From Clostridia bacterium (lineage in GTDB: Bacteria; Bacillota; Clostridia; Oscillospirales; CAG-272): a stretch of DNA of 5,569 nt. Position 1 is the stretch's first letter. The number at the start of each line of letters is the position of its first letter. The position numbers and the translations under genes were made by a program. The stretch lies in the NCBI GenBank assembly GCA_900769475.1, contig CAAGGQ010000099.1, positions 1 through 5,569 on the forward strand, given 5' to 3'. The notes beneath the pieces were generated by a model. The model did no database searches and had not been told where the DNA came from. It was given only the letters and a program-made list of their open reading frames with translations. Shown here one piece after another: positions 1 through 5,566 of the stretch.

Positions 1-176
1 CGCAGAATATAAATGGTGACCTCTGCCTCGTAGCGATCGGTATGGGTTGCCGACAGGAAGATGTACAGTCCTATCGAAACCACCACCAACGTAGCCAGCA
101 TCACGATCCAGCAACGCTTAAAGGTGTCCCAAAAATCCTCAAATCGCAATTCGACTTCTTTGGTTTTTTCTTCCAT
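1..176 (-). CDS. Wzz/CpsC-type polysaccharide chain-length regulator, N-terminal fragment
   Basis: Only the first 58 codons are in the window; the gene continues past the left edge. The visible protein has a short charged N-terminus (MEEKTKEVELRFEDF) and then one hydrophobic helix at about residues 23-43. After that comes a stretch reading THTDRYEAEVTIYIL. This order (cytoplasmic tail, first transmembrane helix, then an extracellular segment with RYEA followed by a beta strand) is the usual start of a Wzz-domain protein such as CpsC, Wzd or YveK. Family members sit in the membrane, control polymer length, and in Firmicutes activate a separate or fused tyrosine kinase (CpsD). The gene lies 52 nt downstream of the phosphatase gene on the same strand, so one operon is likely. 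A GAAAGGA ribosome site at 189-195 precedes the ATG with a slightly long 12-nt gap. The family call is fairly safe from N-terminus plus context, but the kinase partner is outside the window. Confidence 0.78.
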   Translation of the reverse strand, partial: MEEKTKEVELRFEDFWDTFKRCWIVMLATLVVVSIGLYIFLSATHTDRYEAEVTIYIL

Positions 177-228
177 AGTGTTTTCAAATCCTTTCTTCGC
201 TGATCTTCATTCCTTTGGTCAAGGGCGA

Positions 229-951
229 TCAAATCCGTTCGTTTTGTACCACGCGGCAGGCGTTCTCCCAGGTCAGCATGCGAATCCCCTGGGGAGAGCA
301 ATGCTTTTTGAGATAGTCCATGCAAGCCGACATCTTGGGCGGGCGGGTGGTGAGGTTGTGAGCGTCCGTGGAAAGGATATGTACCAATCCCATACGGAAC
401 AGCTTTTTCCATTGCCGCTTTACCGAAAGGCCCCAGGAACCCTGCACCGAGGACGCATTCATTTGCACCACGCCGCCACGGTCCATAAACTCCTCGATCC
501 AATCGATCCGTTTGAACAGACTGCGGTAGCGCTCGGTGTGCGCCAAAATAGGGGTATAGCCGGCACCCATGAGGCGATCCATGGCGGCCTGGATTTCAAA
601 GAAATCCACGCCCTCGGGAAAATCCACCAGCACGTAGCGGCTCCCCGCCACGGTGCGACAGCGTCCGTTTTCCAACGCCTCCAGGCTTCCGTGGTGATAT
701 CCCAGCTCGTGACCGAGAAAAAGCCGCATATCCGGATGCTTTTCGGCAACGTAAGCCTGCAGCAGCTCAAAGGAGCGCAGGGACTTTTCATAGGTATCGC
801 CAAAAAGATAGGGAGAATAATGCGGCGTCAGGCAAAGAGCCCGGGTTCCGTCCTCATACGCCATTTCCAGCATGGAAAACATCTCCTCGGGGGTCTTGGC
901 GCCGTCATCCACTCCACAGAGCATATGGCTGTGCATATCAAAAAACGGCAT
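229..951 (-). CDS. cpsB: PHP-family manganese-dependent protein tyrosine phosphatase CpsB/YwqE
   Basis: This is a 240-residue cytoplasmic phosphatase of the PHP superfamily. Known relatives (pneumococcal CpsB, B. subtilis YwqE, S. aureus CapC, about 240-255 residues) dephosphorylate the BY-kinase that controls capsule or exopolysaccharide synthesis. The full set of metal-site motifs is visible: DMHSH (H7, H9), GVDDG (D15, D16), LTPHY (H44), GHEL (E82), AHTERY (H138) and STDAHN (D196, H198), followed by RPPKM. The usual GAE of the third motif reads GHE here, which keeps the glutamate. The frame is open upstream to a TTG at 996, but I chose the ATG at 951. It sits 6 nt after a strong GGGAGGG ribosome site (958-964) and places the DMHSH motif at residues 5-9 as in relatives. 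It is the first gene of its operon, with its own promoter at 1016-1044, and is followed by the Wzz/CpsC gene. That order fits the cpsB-cpsC-cpsD arrangement of Firmicute capsule loci. Confidence 0.93.
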   Translation of the reverse strand: MPFFDMHSHMLCGVDDGAKTPEEMFSMLEMAYEDGTRALCLTPHYSPYLFGDTYEKSLRSFELLQAYVAEKHPDMRLFLGHELGYHHGSLEALENGRCRTVAGSRYVLVDFPEGVDFFEIQAAMDRLMGAGYTPILAHTERYRSLFKRIDWIEEFMDRGGVVQMNASSVQGSWGLSVKRQWKKLFRMGLVHILSTDAHNLTTRPPKMSACMDYLKKHCSPQGIRMLTWENACRVVQNERI

Positions 952-1015
952 AAAAAACCCTCCCGATTCGTTTTTCCCGAAATCAAGCATACCCAACGGA
1001 AAAATATCATAGATT

Positions 1016-1044
1016 ATTATATCATAGGAAAAAGAAATTGTCTA
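1016..1044 (-). promoter_or_regulatory. sigma-A promoter of the cpsB operon (extended -10)
   Basis: Read on the minus strand, the -35 box is TAGACA (1039-1044). A 17-nt spacer follows, then a perfect TATAAT -10 box (1016-1021) preceded by TGA (1022-1024), an extended -10. Only one -35 position departs from consensus. Transcription should start near 1009, giving a leader of roughly 58 nt before the cpsB ATG. A 9-bp direct repeat overlaps the -10 and the start site. Confidence 0.85.
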
Positions 1045-1113
1045 CCCTCTGCCCGAATATTCACATTCTTTTAACATTTCCTGCGTAGAAACCGACCGAA
1101 AGGAAGCTCTCAA

Positions 1114-1608
1114 ATGGCCCTTAAAAACCTCCTGCTTCTTCTACTCTGCCCGGTGCTCCTCTTGGGCGGCTGTGCCGCTCCCCGTCCCTCGGCATCCGAT
1201 GCTCTGACCGCCCTCTGCCAAAGCCAGACCGCCCTTCCCGCGGGCAGGATCTATGTACTCTCGGCCCCAAAGGACGATGCAGCTCACCCCTCGGACACCT
1301 TGCTCTCGGCGCTCTTTGGCAACGGCGAGCGTCCCATTGCCCTGGATAGGGTGGAGGACGCAGCGTTTTTTCTTTCCTACGCCTCTGCCTTTGAGCTTGC
1401 GGTCTTTTATTGCAGCACCGCCGACGGAACGAAAGACGTGGCCGAGATGTGCCTGCACCGTCTGGATACATTAAGGCTTTATTGGACCGACGACGCCTCG
1501 GTCGCCATGCTGGAACAAGCGCGGGTCTCGGTGCACGGGACCGTGGTGGTGCTGTTGCTTTGTACCGATCCCAATGCCGCCCTGCGCGCTCTTCGCAGAA
1601 CGCTCTAA
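1114..1608 (+). CDS. Small lipoprotein, DUF4358-like
   Basis: The gene encodes 164 residues. The N-terminus is a clear lipoprotein signal: one lysine at residue 4, a leucine-rich core at residues 6-17, and a lipobox LGGC with the lipidated cysteine at residue 20. The mature protein should therefore be anchored to the outer face of the cell membrane. The rest is a small alpha/beta domain. A strand reading FELAVFYC (93-100) is followed by a helix (106-121) containing EMCLHRLDTL, then a late strand VSVHGTVVVLLLC (138-150). The pattern 'aspect of cell state strand, helix, then a V-x-G-x-V-V-V-L-L strand near the C-terminus' resembles clostridial DUF4358 lipoproteins, whose function is unknown. 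That assignment is from memory of the family pattern and is tentative. The start has a GAAAGGA ribosome site at 1098-1104. I found no convincing promoter. Its stop codon overlaps the convergent spoVAC stop by 4 nt. Confidence 0.8.
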   Translation: MALKNLLLLLLCPVLLLGGCAAPRPSASDALTALCQSQTALPAGRIYVLSAPKDDAAHPSDTLLSALFGNGERPIALDRVEDAAFFLSYASAFELAVFYCSTADGTKDVAEMCLHRLDTLRLYWTDDASVAMLEQARVSVHGTVVVLLLCTDPNAALRALRRTL

Positions 1609-2051
1609 AGTAGCGTTATGATCCAATAAAGGACGCCCCAAACCGTTCCTGCCAGCGTTCCGTACAGGAGGACCGGTCCGGCTACTGTAAAAATTTTGGC
1701 ACCTACCCCGAGGATCAAGCCCTCGGCGTGGCTATCAATGGCGGGGGACACCACTGCGTTGGCAAAACCGGTGATGGGCACCAGGGTCCCCGCGCCCGCC
1801 ACCTTGGCAATCTTATCAAACACTCCAAGAGCGGTCAGAACCACCGCCAACAGAATCAAGGAGATCGACGTCCAGGTTCCCGCTACCTCCCGGGAAAGGT
1901 GGAAGCAGGCTTGGTAAAGATCTCCCAGCAGTTGTGCCAACAGGCAGATACTCCCGCCGATCCAAAAGGCGTGAAGGCAATTCTTCCCCGTGGGGGAATG
2001 GGGGGCATGGGCATCGGCAAACTTTTGATAGGTGGTTTTATCCATGTTCAT
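1605..2051 (-). CDS. spoVAC: Stage V sporulation protein AC (spore DPA channel subunit)
   Basis: The 148-residue protein matches the length and layout of SpoVAC. It has a short polar N-terminus with Y8 and K23-N24, then hydrophobic segments at about 27-46, 60-77, 84-102 and 110-148. The central signature AGAGTLVPITGFANAVVSPA (85-104), followed by EGLILGVGAKIF (110-121), is the family hallmark. The E-G-x-I-L-G-V-G form fits SpoVAC better than the related SpoVAE. In B. subtilis the protein lies in the inner spore membrane. It forms a mechanosensitive channel used for dipicolinic acid movement in sporulation and germination. The start at 2051 has an ideal ribosome site (AAAGGAGA, 2058-2065, 6-nt gap); the second ATG at 2045 is less well placed. 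A forespore-type promoter candidate lies at 2088-2116. Oddly, the usual partners spoVAD and spoVAE do not follow: the space downstream is filled by an opposing gene. Confidence 0.93.
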   Translation of the reverse strand: MNMDKTTYQKFADAHAPHSPTGKNCLHAFWIGGSICLLAQLLGDLYQACFHLSREVAGTWTSISLILLAVVLTALGVFDKIAKVAGAGTLVPITGFANAVVSPAIDSHAEGLILGVGAKIFTVAGPVLLYGTLAGTVWGVLYWIITLL

Positions 2052-2066
2052 AGGCGATCTCCTTTG

Positions 2067-2082
2067 GGAGCGAAAAGGCTCC
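2067..2082 (-). other. Small hairpin in the spoVAC leader
   Basis: GGAGC and GCTCC arms of 5 bp flank a 6-nt loop. They lie between the predicted spoVAC transcription start (near 2081) and its ribosome site (2058-2065). On the minus-strand RNA this would put a hairpin almost at the 5' end, a position that can protect mRNA from decay. The stem is short and could be chance. Confidence 0.3.
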
Positions 2083-2087
2083 GAACA

Positions 2088-2116
2088 TAGTATTTCTCAA
2101 AAAAAATCGGTTATAC
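2088..2116 (-). promoter_or_regulatory. Candidate forespore (sigma-G/sigma-F-like) promoter of spoVAC
   Basis: On the minus strand the boxes are GTATA (2112-2116), a 17-nt spacer containing a run of eight T, and AATACTA (2088-2094). The -10 box matches the sigma-G pattern CATnnTA at all but its first base, and GTATA fits the -35 pattern shared by the forespore sigma factors. The spoVA operon of B. subtilis is known to be sigma-G dependent, so the match falls where one is expected. Transcription would begin about 30 nt before the ATG. Confidence 0.55.
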
Positions 2117-2118
2117 GG

Positions 2119-2147
2119 TTGACAAGTCTCCTTTTTTGGTATATACT
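2119..2147 (+). promoter_or_regulatory. Strong sigma-A promoter of the small helical protein gene
   Basis: A perfect TTGACA -35 box (2119-2124), a 17-nt spacer and a TATACT -10 box (2142-2147) give an almost consensus vegetative promoter. Transcription should start near 2154, with a leader of about 27 nt. The -10 box lies inside an inverted repeat, TGGTA-N5-TACCA (2137-2151), which could be an operator. Confidence 0.85.
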
Positions 2148-2180
2148 ACCATTGGAAATTGCAAGAAAAGGAGAAGAAAG

Positions 2181-2561
2181 ATGTCCTGGGATCAATTTTG
2201 TAAAAATGTGAAAAAAGCGACGGGAAAGGCCGCCGACGCCATCAATTATACCGCCGACCTGGCCACCATGCAGATCAAGCTGGCGGGGGCCGAGAACAAG
2301 CTGGAGGAGGCCTACACCGAGTTGGGTAAGGTAGCCTACCTGCATTTTTCCAGCGACGACAGCACGGCAGAGGCCGTAGCCAAGGCTATGAAGACGGTAG
2401 AGGCCGCCAAGAACGAGGTAGACGATTGGAACGCCAAGATCCGCGCCGCCAAGGAGGCGCGCGCCAAGACCACCGAAAAGAAGGCCGAGGCCCCCTCCGA
2501 CGCTCCCGCCGCCGATGCCGACACCGCGCAAGAAGAGCCGAAGACCAATGAAAACAACTAA
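2181..2561 (+). CDS. Small charged helical protein of unknown function
   Basis: The product is 126 residues with no signal peptide and no transmembrane segment, so it is probably cytoplasmic. Residues 1-95 look almost wholly helical. An amphipathic N-terminus (CKNVKKATGKAADAINYTAD) leads into a helix with coiled-coil-like spacing (ATMQIKLAGAENKLEEAYTELGKVAYLHF, about 28-56). A second long helix follows (63-95). The tail from about residue 96 is rich in Ala, Glu, Lys and Pro and is probably disordered. The core 'I-x-L-x-x-A-E-x-x-L-x-x-x-Y-x-x-L-G-K-x-A-Y' recalls the N-terminal half of small clostridial proteins that usually end in a zinc ribbon. Here no CxxC pair exists, and the only cysteine is C7. 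The start at 2181 follows a consensus AAAGGAG site (2167-2173) by 7 nt; the upstream ATG at 2136 lies within the promoter and was rejected. The gene stands alone between a near-consensus promoter and a strong terminator, so it is likely well expressed. I do not recognise a function. Confidence 0.88.
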   Translation: MSWDQFCKNVKKATGKAADAINYTADLATMQIKLAGAENKLEEAYTELGKVAYLHFSSDDSTAEAVAKAMKTVEAAKNEVDDWNAKIRAAKEARAKTTEKKAEAPSDAPAADADTAQEEPKTNENN

Positions 2562-2571
2562 CGCTTCAAAC

Positions 2572-2622
2572 AAAAAAGCCGCCCTGCCACGGATGCACCG
2601 TGGGCAGGGCGGTATCTTTTTT
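2572..2622. terminator. Bidirectional rho-independent terminator
   Basis: A 14-bp GC-rich stem (2579-2592 with 2598-2612, one bulged G in the right arm) closes a 5-nt loop. It is flanked by six A on the left (2572-2577) and six T on the right (2617-2622). It therefore works as a terminator in both directions, for the small helical gene ending at 2561 and for valS ending at 2643. The U-tract abuts the stem more closely on the valS (minus) side. Confidence 0.93.
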
Positions 2623-2642
2623 GAGGACTCCGGGGGACTGCG

Positions 2643-5297
2643 TTACTTCAGCTTTGCCAAAGCTGCCTCAACCCCCTTGAGGTTCTCGGTGTATTTCTCC
2701 AGCTTTGCTTTCTCGGCATCCACCACGGCGGCAGGAGCCTTGGCCACAAAGCTTTCATTGGCCAGCTTCTTGTTCACGCGGTCGATCTCGTCAATCAGCT
2801 TCTTTCGCTCACCCTCCAAACGGGCGCGCTCCTTTTCGGTGTCCACCAGATCCGACAGAGGCAGATAGATGGTGGCGGAATCCGTGATGATCTGCACGGC
2901 GTTATCGGCCGACACCACATCCTCGGCAAAGGAATCGGCAACCTCTACCTCGGAGGCCGAAGCCAGGCGGGCAAAGAAGGGATGGGTAGCGGGACCGAAG
3001 GACGCGGGATACTTGGTGGCAATGTACACCTTTGCCTTGCGGGAGGGTACCACATTCATCTCGTTGCGGCGCAGACGGATGGCCTTGATGGAGGCGATCA
3101 CGCGGCCCAGCTCCTGGGACTCGGCGGCAAACTCCAGGGCCTCGTTGGCCCGTGGGTAGGAGGCGATCATAATGCTCTCGGCGTCACCGCTGTGAGGCAG
3201 AGCCTGGTAGATCTCCTCGGTAATGAAGGGCATGAAGGGATGAAGCAGCTTCAGGGTGCCGGTGAGCACGTAGCAAAGCACGTTCTGCGCTACCTCGTTG
3301 CCCTCGGTCTCCTTTTCGGAAAGACGGCTCTTGGTGAGCTCAATGTACCAATCGCAGAAGATATCCCAGGTAAAATCGTAGATGGCAGCCAGCGCCACGC
3401 CCACCTCAAAGTGATCCAGCGCATTGGTAACCGTAGCAACCGTCTTGTTGTACTGGGTCAGGATCCACTTATCCTCGGCGGCCAGCTTCTCGGTGGCGGG
3501 AAGCTCTACCTGATCAATGGTCAGGTTCATACGAACAAAGCGGGACGCGTTCCACAGCTTGTTGGCAAAGTTCCGGGCGGCCTCCATCTTCTCGTCGGAG
3601 AAGCGCATATCGTTTCCGGGAGAGTTACCCGTGGAAAGCGCAAAGCGGAGGGCGTCGGCGCCGTACTTCTCGATGATCTCGAGAGGATCGATGCCGTTGC
3701 CAAGGGACTTGGACATCTTGCGCCCCTGGGCGTCACGCACCAGACCGTGAATGAACACGGTGCTAAAGGGCTTCTCGCCCATGTGCTCCAGACCTGAGAA
3801 GATCATACGGGATACCCAGAAGGTGATGATATCGTAACCGGTCACCAGAACGCTGGTGGGATAGTATTTCTTCAGATCCTCGGTCATCTCGGGCCATCCC
3901 ATGGTGGAGAAGGGCCACAGAGCCGACGAGAACCAGGTGTCCAGCACGTCCTCGTCCTGACGAACGGGAGCGCCGCACTTGGGACAGGTGGTAATATCCT
4001 CGCGGGCAACCGTCATCTCGCCGCAGGCATCACAGTAGAAGGCGGGGATGCGGTGACCCCACCAGAGCTGACGGGAAATGCACCAGTCCAAAATATTGTT
4101 CATCCAGTTGAAGTAGTTCTTGGAGAAACGCTCGGGAACAAAGTTGATGTCCTTGTCCTCCACCGCTTTAATGGCAGGCTCGGCCAGAGGCTTCATCTTT
4201 ACGAACCACTGATCCGAGGTCATGGGCTCCACGGTGGTGCTGCAACGGTAGCAAACGCCTACGTTGTGATCGTGGGGAACCACCTTTACCAGGTAGCCCT
4301 CGGCCTCCAGATCGGCCACCAGAGCCTTGCGGCAGGCATAGCGATCCATGCCCTCGTACTTACCGGCCTGGGCGTTCATGGTAGCATCGTCGTTCATCAC
4401 CTTGATCTGCTCCAGGTTGTGACGCTGACCTACCAGGAAGTCGTTGGGGTCATGGGCGGGGGTGATCTTTACGCAACCGGTACCAAAGCCGATCTCTACG
4501 TAGTCGTCGGCGATCACGGGGATCTCACGGCCAACCACGGGCAGGATCAGGGTCTTGCCAATGAGGTGCTTCATGTCCTCGTCCTCGGGGTTGACGGCCA
4601 CGGCGGTATCACCGAACATGGTCTCGGGACGGGTGGTAGCCACTTCCACGTAGCCGTCCTCGCCCTTGATGGGATATTTGATGTGCCAGAAATTGCCGGG
4701 CTGATCCTTGTATTCCACTTCGGCGTCGGAAAGAGCCGTCAAGCATCTGGGGCACCAGTTGATGATTCGGTAACCGCGGTAGATCAGACCCTTTTCATAG
4801 AGATTAACGAATACGTCACGCACGGCGCGGGAGCAGCCCTCGTCGAAGGTGAAGCGCTGACGGGTCCAGTCGCAGGATGCGCCCAGCTTTTTGAGCTGAC
4901 CCGTGATGCGAGCCTCGTATTTATCCTTCCACTGCCATACCCGCTCCAGGAACTTTTCGCGTCCCAGATCGTAGCGGGAAAGGCCTTCCTCCACGCGGAG
5001 GCGCTCCTCTACCTTGATTTGGGTAGCAATGCCGGCGTGGTCGGTGCCGGGAATCCACAGGGTATTGTAGCCCTGCATGCGCTTGTAGCGCACCAAAATA
5101 TCCTGCAGAGTCTCATCCAGAGCGTGACCCATGTGCAGCTGTCCCGTAACGTTGGGAGGGGGAATGACCACTGAGAAATGCTCGGCGTCATTCTTGACGT
5201 CGGGGGTAAAGTACCCCTTCTCGCACCAATTCTCGTAAATTCTGTCCTCAAACTCGCCGGGGGCGTAGGTTTTGGGCAGCTCGTTGTACTGATTCAT
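2643..5297 (-). CDS. valS: Valyl-tRNA synthetase
   Basis: This 884-residue class I aminoacyl-tRNA synthetase charges tRNA-Val and is full length for bacterial ValRS. Motifs in order are [13 protein letters not shown] (46-58, HIGH motif HMGH 55-58) and [10 protein letters not shown] (84-93). The editing-domain motifs [10 protein letters not shown] (221-230) and AHDPNDF (281-287) follow. Next come [15 protein letters not shown] (404-418), [14 protein letters not shown] (450-463) and the KMSKS loop (527-531). The anticodon-binding domain covers roughly 600-780. A C-terminal coiled-coil arm (about 818-884) is typical of ValRS and absent from IleRS and LeuRS. Cysteine pairs at 182/185, 349/352, 422/425 and 438/441 are probable zinc knuckles. 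The ATG at 5297 has an ideal GGAGG site (5304-5308) 6 nt upstream. No catalytic motif is missing and I see no frameshift. It appears monocistronic downstream, ending at the shared terminator at 2572-2622. Confidence 0.98.
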   Translation of the reverse strand: MNQYNELPKTYAPGEFEDRIYENWCEKGYFTPDVKNDAEHFSVVIPPPNVTGQLHMGHALDETLQDILVRYKRMQGYNTLWIPGTDHAGIATQIKVEERLRVEEGLSRYDLGREKFLERVWQWKDKYEARITGQLKKLGASCDWTRQRFTFDEGCSRAVRDVFVNLYEKGLIYRGYRIINWCPRCLTALSDAEVEYKDQPGNFWHIKYPIKGEDGYVEVATTRPETMFGDTAVAVNPEDEDMKHLIGKTLILPVVGREIPVIADDYVEIGFGTGCVKITPAHDPNDFLVGQRHNLEQIKVMNDDATMNAQAGKYEGMDRYACRKALVADLEAEGYLVKVVPHDHNVGVCYRCSTTVEPMTSDQWFVKMKPLAEPAIKAVEDKDINFVPERFSKNYFNWMNNILDWCISRQLWWGHRIPAFYCDACGEMTVAREDITTCPKCGAPVRQDEDVLDTWFSSALWPFSTMGWPEMTEDLKKYYPTSVLVTGYDIITFWVSRMIFSGLEHMGEKPFSTVFIHGLVRDAQGRKMSKSLGNGIDPLEIIEKYGADALRFALSTGNSPGNDMRFSDEKMEAARNFANKLWNASRFVRMNLTIDQVELPATEKLAAEDKWILTQYNKTVATVTNALDHFEVGVALAAIYDFTWDIFCDWYIELTKSRLSEKETEGNEVAQNVLCYVLTGTLKLLHPFMPFITEEIYQALPHSGDAESIMIASYPRANEALEFAAESQELGRVIASIKAIRLRRNEMNVVPSRKAKVYIATKYPASFGPATHPFFARLASASEVEVADSFAEDVVSADNAVQIITDSATIYLPLSDLVDTEKERARLEGERKKLIDEIDRVNKKLANESFVAKAPAAVVDAEKAKLEKYTENLKGVEAALAKLK

Positions 5298-5315
5298 AAA
5301 GAACCTCCGAATTAT

Positions 5316-5344
5316 TTTATATAGAATTTATTTTTATCTGTGAA
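5316..5344 (-). promoter_or_regulatory. Possible proximal promoter of valS
   Basis: On the minus strand TTCACA (5339-5344) and TATAAA (5316-5321) are separated by 17 nt, each one mismatch from the sigma-A consensus. The predicted start would fall only about 12-15 nt before the ATG, with the ribosome site at the extreme 5' end of the RNA. That is unusually short and lowers confidence. The AT-rich setting makes such matches easy to find. Confidence 0.3.
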
Positions 5345-5415
5345 AGTTTTGATCAAACTTTTTCAAAAGTTTGCGGGTCAAGGGCAGAGCCCTTGTCGCC
5401 GTCCGCAGACGGCGA
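5342..5415. repeat. Cluster of tandem palindromes in the valS leader
   Basis: Four inverted repeats are packed end to end. AAAGTTT/AAACTTT lies at 5343-5361. AAACTTTT/AAAAGTTT lies at 5355-5372 and shares the middle arm. CAAGGGC/GCCCTTG is at 5379-5395 with a 3-nt loop. TCGCCGTC/GACGGCGA is at 5396-5415 with a 4-nt loop. The last two stems are perfect and abut with no gap. This looks like a palindromic intergenic repeat unit rather than coding DNA. Similar chains of hairpins occur between genes in Oscillospirales genomes as I remember them, which I could not check here. Confidence 0.75.
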
Positions 5416-5424
5416 AACATCCTC

Positions 5425-5542
5425 GGCGTTTTTCTTTTGTTCGCTTTTCTTTTTTGCGCCAATGGTGTCAAAAAGAAAAGCGGCTAAGGACTTTCCTGTT
5501 TCTACCGTCTTCAAAAAGGTTCTAACAAAAAGAAAAAGCGCC
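5425..5542. repeat. Nested pyrimidine/purine inverted repeats in the valS leader
   Basis: Four copies of a CAAAAAGAAAAGCG-like motif are present, two in each orientation. The inner pair (5442-5454 with 5470-5482) is a perfect 13-bp inverted repeat, extended in its loop by a weak 5-bp stem around 5456-5468. The outer pair (5425-5441 with 5524-5542) matches apart from two single-base length differences. The outer right copy doubles as the U-tract of the terminator at 5527-5566. The stretch has no plausible gene; a 61-codon open frame at 5340-5525 lacks a ribosome site and is built from the repeats. Confidence 0.7.
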
Positions 5543-5566
5543 CTCCGATCCCAAGGATCAGGACGC
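5527..5566 (-). terminator. Rho-independent terminator, possibly the 3' end of a T-box leader
   Basis: On the minus strand the arms GCGTCCTGATCC (5566-5555) and GGATC-GG-AGGGCGC (5551-5538) form 12 pairs with a two-base GG bulge and a TTG loop. Two runs of five T separated by a C follow (5537-5527). As a terminator this is clear. The form CGCG, CGTCC, loop, GGGCGC, T-run resembles the 3' end of many T-box leaders. valS is a known T-box target in Firmicutes, including B. subtilis. The diagnostic GGTGGNACCGCG element would lie just beyond 5569 and is not visible. Alternatively this simply ends an upstream gene. Confidence 0.8.

Noticed and set aside
184..210. Tiny open frame of 8 codons between cpsB and the Wzz gene (minus strand)
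   Set aside because: An AAGGA directly abuts its ATG with no spacing, so initiation is unlikely, and nothing suggests a leader peptide.
952..996. 15-residue N-terminal extension of CpsB from a TTG at 996
   Set aside because: There is no ribosome site before 996, while GGGAGGG at 958-964 perfectly serves the ATG at 951.
61..1074. Long plus-strand open frame (337 codons) opposite cpsB
   Set aside because: It is the antisense shadow of cpsB, which carries all PHP motifs. The frame has no ribosome site and no recognisable domain.
1055..1082. Possible sigma-E promoter for the lipoprotein (GAATATT at 1055-1061, CATTTCCT at 1075-1082)
   Set aside because: The -35 matches well, but the -10 agrees at only 5 of 8 positions and the spacer is 13 nt rather than 14. 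GAATATTC is also a simple palindrome likely by chance.
4053..5174. Plus-strand open frame of 373 codons opposite valS
   Set aside because: It lies wholly inside valS in antisense, is rich in His, Val, Gly and Leu as such shadows are, and has no start signals. The same applies to 2982-3797.
5340..5525. 61-codon plus-strand open frame upstream of valS
   Set aside because: It is made of the palindromic repeats, has no ribosome site and encodes a low-complexity basic sequence.
5342..5542. CRISPR-like array or attachment site
   Set aside because: The repeats are inverted and nested, not regularly spaced direct repeats. There is no spacer pattern, cas gene, integrase or tRNA end.
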